Source: Hydra vulgaris (lineage: Eukaryota > Cnidaria > Hydrozoa > Anthoathecata > Hydridae). Taken from it: a stretch of DNA of 64,000 nt. Within the stretch, counting starts at the first letter, position 1, and every line of letters starts with the position of its first letter. The notes under the pieces were generated by a model. That model saw nothing but the letters and a program-made list of their open reading frames with translations, ran no database searches and had not been told where the DNA came from. Where the stretch lies: NCBI RefSeq assembly GCF_038396675.1, contig NC_088921.1:48056001-48120000 (forward strand), in the 5' to 3' direction. This document shows, piece by piece, positions 37,411 through 46,916 of the stretch. A program made the translations under genes and the position numbers.

Positions 37411-37660
37411 GGGGGTGTTACATACTATACACTTATAAAAGTGTACATATGGGGGTGTTATAAAAGTGTACATATGGGGGTGTTATAAAAGTGTACATAT
37501 GGGGGTGTTATAAAAGTGTACATATGGGGGTGTTATAAAAGTGTACATATGGGGGTGTTATAAAAGTGTACATATGGGGGTGTTATAAAAGTGTACATAT
37601 GGGGGTGTTATAAAAGTGTACATATGGGGGTGTTATAAAAGTGTACATATGGGGGTGTTA
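37411..37660. repeat. 25-bp G-rich minisatellite, nine copies
   Basis: The unit GGGGGTGTTATAAAAGTGTACATAT repeats exactly every 25 bp from 37451 to 37651, with a diverged leading copy at 37411. Each unit carries a GGGGG run and a TGTACA palindrome. Copies are almost identical. Confidence 0.95.
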
Positions 37661-37897
37661 CACAAAAGACATCTAAATAAATGTATAAGTAAATTTTGAA
37701 CTAAAAATAACCTGGCTACGAAGACGTACCGAAAAAAGTTTGTTACATATATGAAGCCAGAATGTTTTGTGTTCTAACTGAACTTTATAACCTGAAAAAA
37801 CGTTATTCTGGAAATAATATTGATGAACTAACTCGAATTAAAAGTTATGAAATGAATTCAAGTTACAGATGTTTAAGTATCTATATATAAACATATA

Positions 37898-39196
37898 CAG
37901 TATTGGACATAAAAGAAGCAACATTTTTAATATGTTAGATTAAATATTTCAATTGAAATTAAAGAAAGAATTATAGAAAGTGCCTATAAAAATGGAATAA
38001 AACAATGTAAAATCGGAGAAAGATTTAGTATTTCAAAATCTGTTGCTTCGAAAACAATAACAATTTTTAAGAAAAAAAGAATGGTATTTAATGTAAAAAG
38101 TCCTGGCAGGTCAAGAAAAACATCAAAAAGAGATGATTAAAGGATAAAGAGAATATCATTATTAGACCCTTTTAAACCTTCTACAAAAATTAACGCAGAA
38201 TTAGATAATGTAAATGTGTCTAACAGAACTATTCAGAGACGTCTTAGAGAGGCTAACTTACTTGCCAGCCGGTCAGCAAATAAAACTTTTGTTGAGAAAG
38301 AAAAATATAGATGCTAGAATGGTATTTGCGAGACGTCATAAACATCGGACTCCAAGAGATTTGAAAAGTTTTCTTCAGTGACGAATCTAAATTTTCTATA
38401 TTCGGAATTGATAGAATTCTTTATGTAAGTCGTTCTAAACAAGAGAAGCTCAATTTCAAATATGTATTACCAACAGTGAAGTATAAAGACAGTGAAGTAT
38501 AAAGGTCTGGAGTTGTTTCTCCGGTCATGGTATGCGCCCAATTCATAGAATTTAAGGCATTATGAATAAGCACAAGTATGCTGCTAAACTAGAAGTCATA
38601 ATGTTACCATATGCGGAATGAAACATGCCGTTGAGATTTATTTTTTAGCATGTCAATAGTCCCAAGCACACCTCGAAGCATGTAAACATCTGATTTGCAA
38701 TCAATAAAATTAATGTATTAAAATGACCAACCCAATCTCCAGACCTCAACCCCATAAAGAATCTGTAGGAAATAGTTAAGAAGAAATTAAGATTCAAAAC
38801 ATTTTCAATTACGACAGAATTGTTTGAAGAGGTTGAGAATATGTGGAAATCAATAGACGTCACTGTAATTGACAATCTCATATCATCTATGTTAAAAAGA
38901 TGAAAGGCAGATATTGAAGATAAAGAGCATTAGACAAAATATTAGTTTTTTTAATGTTTTCTTTTGTTTTAGTAAGAGAATTAAAAAAAATATATATATT
39001 TAGTTGCTTCCTTTTTGTCGCTCTAAAAAATGAATATATCTTTTAGTTTTATATTATTTTTATTTATACGTTTAAAATTATATTCATTATATAAAAATTA
39101 ATTAAAAAAGACATTTGTTTAGTAATTTTTAATTCTGGTTGAACAATTTGCTTAAAGAGTTGATTTGATTTTGTTGCTTTCTTTTGTCCAATACTG
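37898..39196 (+). mobile_element. Tc1-like transposon
   Basis: Left end CAGTATTGGACATAAAAGAA; right end read in reverse is CAGTATTGGACAAAAGAAAG. TA flanks both ends (37896-37897, 39197-39198), the Tc1/mariner target duplication. Length 1.3 kb is usual for the family. It contains a decayed transposase. Confidence 0.9.
37960..38935 (+). pseudogene. Tc1-like transposase, broken
   Basis: Translation across frames gives ERFSISKSVASKTI (first helix-turn-helix), PGRSRKTSKRDD (the G-R-P-R/K linker between paired-type domains), NVSNRTIQRRLREANL (second domain), FSDESKFSIFG (catalytic Asp motif) and QSPDLNPIKNL (last catalytic block, with N for the usual E-x-x-W context shifted). There are several stops, including just after K-R-D-D and in the catalytic region. 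Confidence 0.85.
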
Positions 39197-39203
39197 TATG
39201 TGT

Positions 39204-39460
39204 AGGGGAAAACGGGGCATGATGGCAAACGTTTTGAAAGCCCTAAGTTATTGCGAAACTATCGGACATGAAGCAGTAATGCTTTGTCAGTATGTTCATT
39301 TTATCATAATGATTCATTGCCTGCATGAATTTTTAGTTTAAAAGTAGAAAAACTGGAAATAAATATTAAAATAAAAAGTTCATAAATATCTGGTCACGTG
39401 ACCGGGTCAAGATGACTTATTATGCGATTTCTGACTCCAATTTCATAAAAATTCAAAAAC
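39204..39460. mobile_element. Solo terminus of a pogo-type element
   Basis: AGGGGAAAACGGGGCATGAT begins six bases after the Tc1 TA, with GGGTCAAGATGAC as a possible subterminal repeat near 39404. It resembles the GGGGAAAGTGGGGTAATATG end of the 44.6 kb element. No matching right end was found. Confidence 0.4.
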
Positions 39461-39771
39461 TACCAACTAATCTAACTAAAAAAACACAAAATTAACACGC
39501 GTCGAAAGAAAATATTCTTTAAAAAGTTACACTCAAAGGAGACCACTCGTTATAAATAACCCCTAAGTTAATTTAAACAGCATATGTACAAACCTATTAA
39601 TAAAGTCGGTATTCGTATAGTATACTAGTGTCAATCAATGTATTATTAATTATGATTTTTATAAAATAGAAAGTTTTCATTACACTAAAACTACTAGCTC
39701 ATACAAAAAAAAAAAATTTTACCTGATTTTTCTTCAATAACTTTTTGCTTAAAACAAGTTATATATATATA

Positions 39772-39880
39772 TATTTTTTTTTTTTTTGCGGGTCTTAAGG
39801 TACTCCCAGAAGTCCTAACGGTCTTATCACAGAGCACCGCGGAAAAGTATTAAAATAGAAACGCCTCCTTCCTTACCAAT
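39772..39880 (-). mobile_element. SINE family B, 5'-truncated copy
   Basis: On the minus strand it reads GGTAAGGAAGGAGGCGT, CCGCGGTGCTCTGTGA, AAGACCGTTAGGACTTCTGG and a poly-A tail (T-run about 39773-39787). This is the body of the 62.5 kb SINE without the tRNA head. Confidence 0.75.
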
Positions 39881-40364
39881 GTTGCATTTTAAATTTAAAG
39901 CAAAAATATTATGGATTTATTATTGAATAGATTAAACTGGGAGTGAACAGTTAAGTAATTTTTTTTTTTTGTATTAATTGTAAGTTAACCCAAAAAATCT
40001 TTAGATTGATGCTGCACCGTATTGCAGAGAACTTTTGACTCTATCTAAAGTGTAAAAAATATTTTGAAAGTTTTATTTTTTCTTATCAAACTTAAAAGTT
40101 TTCGTTATGACGATCAAGGTTCTCTTTTTAAAATAAAATATGCTTATTCTAGAAAAATGTTATGGGCAAAAATCAAGAAAATTTTTTTGGGGAAGAGTGA
40201 ACATGCTAATTTTATTTATTTTTTAGCTAATTTATATGTGGTTTGATATATATGTGGTTTAATTTGTTCTTAAAAAATACTTTTTATTTAGATTTTATTA
40301 AACTTACTTTAAAGATTTCAGGAGGTTGTTATACTTATACATTTTTATTTATTTATTTATTTTA

Positions 40365-40570
40365 GATGCCTCAAGAAGTACTTTAAGCCTTATCACAGAG
40401 CATTGCGATTTTTTCCTTTCAAATGCTCTTATCAAAGAGAATTTGAAAGGAAGTTTACGCCTTCTGGGTATCATCGGTAAGGAACCGATGATACCCAGAG
40501 GTGGCGTTGAACCACGGATCTCTAGCTTTTGAGGCAGGCGCGCTAGCCACTGCGTTATGGGTGCTCATGA
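40365..40570 (-). mobile_element. SINE family B with two internal snap-back palindromes
   Basis: The minus strand starts with a tRNA-like head (GTGGCTAGCGCGCCTG A box, B box around GTGGTTCAACGCCAC). The body contains a CTCTGTGATAAGGCTT block shared with the other family-B copies. The end lies in an ATTT run (about 40348-40365). It differs from its relatives by perfect inverted repeats at 40463-40499 (16-bp arms) and an imperfect one at about 40410-40446. Confidence 0.65.
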
Positions 40571-40739
40571 GATTTAAGTCGATAAGTATTTACTTGATTT
40601 ATTAAAGGTATAGTAAAGTTTCCCCGTTTATATTGTATTTAGTTCTGCAGGTATGCTTTTGTAGTCAAAGAGTTTTTTTTAAGTTTCGTTGGTTGACAAC
40701 TTTTCCATGTAATATTAACAAGTAATGTAACAATGAGTT

Positions 40740-41040
40740 AAGCTTAAGGTGAATTTATTTATGGGCGAATTCGATATGTTACACCAATGGTTCTATTAGT
40801 TTTTGATTGTATATATTTTACTTGTGGGATTCATGATAAATGTTCATCAACAAGAACTCCTAAAATTTTTATAGTATTTTGCTTTTTGATTAGTTCATTA
40901 TTTATAATAAGTTCTGATTATTATGGAGGAAGGTTTTCTTCTTGTGTTTTTTATTGAACAAAGTATATTTTAGTTTTTTAACGTTCGGAGAAAGATGTTT
41001 AACTTAAACCAATTATTTACTTTTTTTAACTTTTTTTAAT
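40740..41040 (-). pseudogene. LINE reverse-transcriptase thumb relic
   Basis: The minus strand reads, across frames, NNWFKLNxLS, LKYTLFNKK, NNELIKKQNTIKILGVLVDE and HLSW. This is the segment after the catalytic Asp pair in the same LINE group as 33.6-36.6 kb. Stops are frequent. Confidence 0.6.
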
Positions 41041-42039
41041 AACAGTTTAATAACACTTTTATTTATTTTTAATGATTTTCTGTTTTATATCTTTTAACTG
41101 AGAGTGTGTAGTTGGAAAAAAAAATTTAATGCCATATTTTGGCTTCAGGTTATAGAGCATCAATTGATCAGTTGTGTATTCCGTCAAGATATTTTTGCAT
41201 TCCGTCGGGATATTTTATTTTTATGCTTCATGTTTGATGTTACGTCAGAAGCTATTACCTTAAATTATATGATTGAACTCTTTAACTTTAGATAAAATAA
41301 AAAAATTTGTTATGATTATAATTCTAAGTATCTATTTATTTATTTTATCTAAACACTCATATTTATTCAATTATTTATTCATTCAATTATCTTATTTTCT
41401 GTTTTTTTTTTTTTACTTCGGTTTAGGCGAGAAAGGTGTTTATTACATTAATAAAATTTTTACTGCAATAAAAAAGTTAGTTAACATTTTCGTCATTTCA
41501 ACTAAGCACTGGCATTATCGCATTGGTGGTTAGCAGAAAGCGATTTTTTTGATTATGGGATAAAAAGCGATAAAAAATTGCATAAAATTGGACTCAATTT
41601 TTCGATAAAAACTCACAATAAATTGCCCAGCAAATCGATCTATAAAAATGACAGTATCGCAATGACCTAACTAAATATCACATTTGTAACTGAGTGCCCC
41701 CGAATTCTCATCTAGTAATCGAAATTTACTGCATCACCGAAATTAATTAAATTGCGGTGACGCCATTGCTTAATTTGACCTCTTAAAATTAACATCATTT
41801 CACTATTTAAAAATGGAATGAATATTATTAGAAAACTATGGTGAAAAAATTTCCCAAATGTGTTTGTTTTTTCATTTTGAATCTCATTTTTATTAAAAAT
41901 GTTTAAAACGCTAAAAAATTTTAAAACGCTAGAACGTTTGATTTATTCTAAACGCTTCGCGCAATACTGCGGAAATTAGAACGTTCTTAATGTGCGGAAC
42001 AAATTCTAAAAATATTTCAAACTTCGAGAATTAATGTTT
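41041..42039. other. No gene recognised; relatively CpG-containing patch
   Basis: From about 41690 to 42000 CpG dinucleotides and AACG words (GCTAGAACGTTTG, TAAACGCTTCGCG) are more frequent than around. Nothing functional could be assigned. Confidence 0.35.
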
Positions 42040-42230
42040 CACTTCCAACCAGAAATCACCGTGTATGCATCTTTTTATCCAATAATATTCTTTATTTTTT
42101 ACCCCGTAAAGTTTTTCTATGATAATACAGTGATCAATGGTGTCAAACGTCTTAGATAAATCGACACTTCAAGAGTAGATTTTTTTTGTCAAAACTATCA
42201 GTTATTTGGTTGACTAGTTCAATAATGTAA
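42040..42230 (-). pseudogene. LINE reverse-transcriptase palm fragment
   Basis: The minus strand reads LVNQITDSFDKK, then a broken version of the D-L-S-K-x-F-D-T-x-D-H motif, then KLYGVKNKEYYWIK, which matches the block after motif A. It may belong with the thumb relic at 40.7-41.0 kb. Confidence 0.55.
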
Positions 42231-42253
42231 TTATTAAACTAGTATGGAAGTTT

Positions 42254-42299
42254 AGTAAGGTTCAAACTCTAAATGATCATATAAAGTTTGAACCTTACT
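42254..42299. repeat. Inverted repeat, 15-bp arms
   Basis: AGTAAGGTTCAAACT at 42254 pairs perfectly with AGTTTGAACCTTACT ending at 42299; 16-bp spacer. It directly adjoins the LINE fragment. Confidence 0.85.
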
Positions 42300-42449
42300 T
42301 AAATTGAGAGGGCTCAAACTTTATATGGTTCAACCAATTAGCTAGTAGCGTACAAATAACTTGAACGCTTAGAGACTGTTCTATGAAATTTAAAATTTAT
42401 CAATAAATATTAATTTAGTAAAGAATAGTAAAAAAAATAATTTGTCGCT

Positions 42450-42640
42450 CTGACGTTTGGGGCTTTTTTTGCTCCCAGGCTCCAATCATTGTATTTTTTA
42501 CAAAGCATCATTATTTGTCATAAGTATGTAAAAGGTTCTCAGAAAAATTACTAAACTCATGAACAGATCGAGCATTTTTTGTTGTTTTAACTTCCAGATA
42601 TGGAGAAAACTCCAAACATTTATATGTTTGTTTCTAACTT
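42450..42640. repeat. Dispersed repeat shared with 58.3 kb
   Basis: GGCTCCAATCATTG, ACAAAGCATCATTAT and CTCCAAACATTTxTATGTTT occur here and, in reverse complement, at 58330-58430. Short blocks in the same order point to two diverged copies of one element. Confidence 0.5.
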
Positions 42641-43262
42641 TTGTTGCACCTGTAATAAATAGCTTGATTATTTTAAATACATTTTCTTGCATTATCAGGT
42701 TTTCTTTTTTTGTTTGTTTCTTATTGTGTACTGTACTTTCTTGTGCTATTATGTTTTCTTATGTTATTTGACTTTACATTTTATTGCTCTTAATTATTTA
42801 AAAATCAATAACAAAAACTATAATATACGCAAAATTTAAAAAAATGAGTTAACCAGAATAAATTAATAAAAAAACTAAGCAATAAATAATAAATATTTTA
42901 GAAGCGAAAGCATTGGTAATAGCGTTTAACAAAATTTTATATTATAACAAAATGTTATTTTGACTAAAGATAAGCAAACTAGGAAACATTTGCTTTTCTT
43001 ACCCCATACTGTTTCATCTGCGGAATCATTTATTTTGATATTTTAAACATTCGTATAAAAAATGAAAAAATATCAATTTTATTACATACAAAAAAAGAAA
43101 TCAAAAAATCTCCCATCGTATCATTGTATTTAATTTATTTATTTAATAAAAATAAACGAATTAGAATTAACAAAATAAATTAAAAAACCTTAAAAAAAGT
43201 TTACTTGACAAACAAAGTTTCCAGCTTTCGTAAGCTTAGTTATCAGAAAAATATTTTACAAA
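42641..43262 (+). promoter_or_regulatory. Upstream region of the secreted-protein gene
   Basis: AT-rich with no gene. No clear TATA or initiator could be chosen. CTTAGTTATCAG, 19 bases before the ATG, could act as a splice acceptor for a spliced leader, a use known in Hydra. This is inference only. Confidence 0.25.
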
Positions 43263-43392
43263 ATGTATGCTCTTAAGAAAAGCTTCCTCTTATGTATTTT
43301 TACTATTGGTTGTGTAGTAGTTTTAGCAACAACAGAAAACGAATACAAAAAAGCCGCTTGTCCTAGCAAATGCGGTCCGGTAGCTTGTCCAG
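43263..43392 (+). CDS. Secreted IGFBP-domain-like protein, exon 1 (signal peptide)
   Basis: The ATG at 43263 opens a 43-codon exon. Residues 1-24 form a signal peptide (K-K, then a hydrophobic run LLCIFTIGCVVVLA). The mature chain then begins around ENEYKKAACPSKCGPVACP, with the first three Cys of the domain at residues 33, 37 and 42. The exon ends one base into a Gly codon at a GTTGTT donor. Joined to exons 2 and 3 the product is 103 residues. The Cys pattern C-x3-C-x4-C-x8-C-x-C-x2-C-x7-C-x7-C-x5-C-x4-C resembles the IGFBP N-terminal domain, as in single-domain (SIBD) proteins of invertebrates. The function in Hydra is unknown. Confidence 0.8.
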
Positions 43393-43486
43393 GTTGTTTT
43401 TCTTTAAAAAAAAATGCATATATTTACTTATTTTAATAAATACAACATATTTTTTACAACTGGATGTTTTATGCTAATTGTAATCA

Positions 43487-43491
<5 letters not shown>

Positions 43492-43570
<79 letters not shown>
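43492..43570. repeat. (TA)n microsatellite in intron 1
   Basis: About 39 TA units lie 24 bp upstream of the exon 2 acceptor, close enough for length changes to affect splicing. Confidence 0.95.
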
Positions 43571-43572
<2 letters not shown>

Positions 43573-43593
43573 TTTTTCTTTCTTTGTTGTTAG

Positions 43594-43719
43594 GCAATTC
43601 TTACAGTGATAAATGTGGTTGTGTAAAATGTGCTAGTAATAGAGGAGGACCGTGTGGAGGTGTCGAAAATGCGCCTTGTAACTATGGTCTTAGATGCATT
43701 AATAATGTGTGCGCGCCTG
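43594..43719 (+). CDS. Secreted IGFBP-domain-like protein, exon 2 (Cys-rich core)
   Basis: This exon follows a TTGTTAG acceptor and ends at a consensus GTAAGT donor, both introns being phase 1. It encodes SYSDKCGCVKCASNRGGPCG, then APCNYGLRCINNVCAP. The D-K-C-G-C-x-x-C-A...G-x-x-C-G-G...C-x-x-G-L-x-C series is the core of the IGFBP N-terminal fold; one Cys of the usual C-G-C-C is Val here. No stops. Phase-1 introns at both sides make the domain a cassette that can be joined to different tails. Confidence 0.8.
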
Positions 43720-43841
43720 GTAAGTTTAACCAAAAATTGCATTTAAACTTGTATATCAAAATTTATTAAAGATTCATACCGAGTAAACTAGTTTCATTTT
43801 GAAAAATTGTATTAATTGGAATATTTTTATTTGAATTGTAG

Positions 43842-43897
43842 AAGCGGAGGAAGATGACAATGTTCTACGAAAGTTAAAAAAGCTATTCAAGTTTTAA
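43842..43897 (+). CDS. Secreted protein, last exon a (acidic-then-basic tail)
   Basis: The acceptor TTGTAG precedes 43842 in the matching phase. The exon encodes EAEEDDNVLRKLKKLFKF and then TAA (43895-43897). An acidic patch is followed by a short amphipathic, strongly basic segment. An AATAAA at 44130-44135 gives a plausible poly-A signal 235 bases on. Helical basic tails like this are seen in membrane-active or heparin-binding peptides; which of these applies is unknown. Confidence 0.75.
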
Positions 43898-44129
43898 GAA
43901 AACAGAGAAGACAAGAATTTAATTTATATGTTTAATTTTGAATTGTACATATGAAAATTATTGTAATGTCATTTCTTGTTAAAAAATTGTTGTTACGTAA
44001 GGTACATAAAACAAATGATTTTTTGTTGTCGTTTGTAGATAAACTGTTTTTTTGCCAGTGACTTTCATCCAATATTAACAATCAGTTAACTAAAATCGTG
44101 AATTGTAACTGCAAATTTTTAAAGTTCTG

Positions 44130-44135
44130 AATAAA
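44130..44135 (+). terminator. Polyadenylation signal AATAAA
   Basis: Canonical hexamer downstream of the stop in last exon a. Confidence 0.55.
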
Positions 44136-44511
44136 ACCAACTTGAATCGAATAGATTTCGATATTTTTGCAATCTTTAGTTAAAGATGGTAAAAAGCATA
44201 TGAATTACATTACATGGCCGTAGACAAGTGGGGGCTGGGGAGGGGGCAATTTCAGTTACTTTTATGCTTGAAATCTTTCAAGAACTTATTATTTAAAATT
44301 AAACATTATAATATAGTATTTATATATCAGTTTACATAAAAAAGCGGTGTCGGGATTGTTTTAAAAACGTTTGTATTGGCATTATTTAAAGCAATTATTT
44401 AAATGTTATTTATGCATTTCTTAGTTTTAAACTAGATTAAAACGAAGTTTGTTGTAGCTGTAGTAACAGTGTTTTCTATGATTTATTTTAGTGATATGTT
44501 TTTTAAAACAG

Positions 44512-44573
44512 ATTTTGCGGCAGGAAAGCGTCTTAGACGACTAAAAGAAAGGTTAGAAGAGAAGAAGAGGTAG
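44512..44573 (+). CDS. Candidate alternative last exon b (basic helix tail)
   Basis: An acceptor with pyrimidine-poor but T-rich tract (TTTTTTAAAACAG) precedes 44512. In the same phase as last exon a it would join exon 2 to give C-A-P-D followed by FAAGKRLRRLKERLEEKKR and TAG (44571-44573). The tail is 12 charged residues out of 19 and fits an amphipathic helix. Like tail a, it is short and basic. An AATAAA at 47951 would lie about 78 bases after this stop if the pogo element were absent. No transcript evidence is available; a decayed duplicate exon or chance frame are alternatives. Confidence 0.45.
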
Positions 44574-44956
44574 ATACAAATTGCACTATTAGGGGAAAGT
44601 GGGGTAATATGGGATACTTAATTTTAACGACTTATAAAAATGAAATTTCAAAAATTAATGTTGTTGCTAATAGTCAGTTAGTTTCAATAGTTATCAAATA
44701 TCATTTCTATAAAAGATGAGTCTAAAAGCTTCAATACACTTTGAGAATATTTAATAAACAGAAAATGTTTGGGTATCCCATATTACTCTCAAAGGTGGGG
44801 TAATATGGGACACCTGATCAATATCAGCTAAGGATGGTAATAAGTTATGCAAGATCTTATAAATCAATGAAACAAAACAAAAATTTATTAAAAAAAGTAA
44901 AAACAGCCTTAATATTACAAAAAAAAGAAAAGATTAATAAAAAAGAATTTCAATTT

Positions 44957-46916
44957 CTAATCGCTGTCAATGCATAAATCACATTTAAATTCGTCTTCAT
45001 CAGCCCCTGCACATTCTGTGTGGGCCCATTTCCTGCAAGTTTGGCACATGACCTATTGCTCTCCTTGGCCATCCTCCAAGAATAAGCCAGTACAGTATAT
45101 GCATGGAGTGTGATTATCAACCATTAACGCACTCGTCATTGTTGCGCCTAATTGTTTTTACTTTTTATTTTCGGCTGAAAAAAGTTTTTTTTTCAATTTT
45201 GATTTTCCTTTTGTTTTTTCATTTTTTTCAGGCTTCTCACTAAGCGATTGTTTGTAAGGGGAACTTGTCAGCACAGCAGTAAATCCCTTACGCCTTCTGG
45301 TTCAGTTCACTCTTTCTTTGGCTACGGGGTAAGGACTTATGTCACTAGCCAACATGGGTGTATCACTACCACTGGCGGATGTTGCAATTGAATGGTTATC
45401 TCATTTTCAGGGGCAGGCATTTCTGTTGTTTCTGCCGCCTTAAACTCCTACTCCTCAAATACATTCCTATTCACTGGCCAAATTTTAGTCTTTTCATATC
45501 TATTAACTGCTGTTGCGAGGCTGGAAGTGCGCAGATAGGCCATCGCAAATATAGAAGTTATTTGGAATTCTATGACGATTCGCCCAGGATGTGTGCGGAG
45601 CCACATCTGAATCTCGGAGTCATAATAAGTAGATAACGGCTTCATAAATGCAACATCAAGAGGTTGCATTCTGTGAGTGCAGTGCGGTGGGAGATATTTG
45701 TTATAAAATGTTTTCTAGCCAAATTATTGGCCTCCATATTCTTAGTATGTGAGGCATGACCATCTAATATAAGTAAAGCAGGGCTTTACACATTCAATAA
45801 AATGTCTGAGCCATTGGGTAAACAGTTCAAGTTGAATCCAGCCAGTCTTATGACAGGCATAAGTAGATCCTGCTGGTGCGCCGTCCATTAACTCCATTTT
45901 CATGCGCTGTCGAGGAAAAATAAACATAGGTGGGATATATGTCCCAGATGCACTCATGCAAAGTATTTTAGTAACCAACCGTCCTCTTTCAGCTGAAGAA
46001 AGGATGCCAACTTGTTTTTTCTCTTTCAGTGCTATTATTTTGGCATTATTGGACGGGACAGTGGTAATGCTCTTTACCACTGGTTTAAATTTCTTCTCAT
46101 CGATTTCCCTTTCCAAAAGGTCAAAAAATTTGCCCACATTTACTTTGTTAAATGCGGTAGTGGTGTAGTGGTAAGAGCGCTCGCTTTGTAAACGAGAGGT
46201 TCGGAGTTCGACTCCCACCACGTCCCTGGAAGTACCGCTCTCAACTTAGTTTCTCCGCGCAGCGGCCTTGCTCGGCAAGGTTCGTGTTTCGGAGTTAAAG
46301 AGTTGAGAGAGGGTTGCACCACGAATAATGACTAAAAAAAAAAAAAAAAAATATTTAAAAAAAAAAAAATGAGTATTCTCCTCGACTGTAGTGGCCCCCC
46401 TCGGGCCTTGAGGAGGTGAATAATTAAAAAAAAAAAAAAAAAAATGCTGTAGCTCTTGCAATGGAAGTGGATTCTGGGGTTTTTATAGATAAGTGTGAAT
46501 GTCGTCTTAAAAACGATGCTAGCCGGTCTTTTCCAGCTCTTTCTTTTGCAGAGTTAAAACGGTTGGGAATACCGTTAATTTTTAACCTTAATTTTACAGC
46601 TAAGCTGAAAGGCCAGTCTACGGACATTTAAGCTGGTAAGACCAAAAAGCCTGGCTTCCATTTCTACTATGTAATCAGCCATATCTGATTCAAATTTGGA
46701 AGAGAAAATGGGTTTTCGTCCAAGTGGGAGACTGGTCAATTCTTGTTCTGGATGATCGTTGCATTTTAATTTGCGTTCCAGAGATGACCGAGGGACATTG
46801 AAGACTTTGCTAGCTTTTAGATAGCCCTTTTTTTTTTCTAACGGCATTAATAGCTGCTGTTATAGCTTCTGCTGACCACTGTTGCCTCACTTTTTTTTTT
46901 CAAATGTTCTCGGCAT
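44957..46916 (-). pseudogene. pogo transposase with C-terminal PHD-like finger, broken
   Basis: Minus-strand order: start ATG 46916; a frame slip in an A-run; psq-type helix-turn-helix (AINAVRKKKGYLKASKVFNV, then SSLERKL); second DNA-binding part (SMADYIVEMEARLFGL-like, then RRHSHLSIKTPESTS); SINE insertion at 46152-46441; DDE_1 core with KIIALKEKKQVGILSSAERG, PPMFIFPRQRMKMELMDGAP, GWIQLELFTQWL, then after a slip LILDGHASHTKN (second acidic residue), and MQPLDVAFMKPL (third). The N-V-D-E block with the first catalytic Asp, expected between FKP and SITTVPSN, is missing. The end has C-I-Y-C, C-Q-T-C-R-K-W-A-H-T-E-C and C-D-L-C, a PHD-like zinc finger, with a stop codon where Trp is expected. 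Confidence 0.85.
46152..46441 (+). mobile_element. tRNA-derived SINE, family A, inside the pogo transposase
   Basis: Starts GCGGTAGTGGTGTAGTGG (A box), anticodon arm with loop TTTGTAA (TGT), B box GAGTTCGACTCCC, then the family body with CTCTCAACTTAGTTTCTCC and GGCCTTGAGGAGGTGAATAA and a poly-A tail. AAATGC flanks both sides as a target duplication. Removing it rejoins the transposase frame. An extra A-rich block (about 46334-46369) splits the body, unlike the other two copies. Confidence 0.85.

Noticed and set aside
30765-37660. CRISPR-like regular repeats
   Set aside because: Units are head-to-tail without unique spacers, in a eukaryotic genome; they are minisatellites.
44229-44250. G-quadruplex candidate
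   Set aside because: Only three long G-runs, so a stable four-run structure is not evident.
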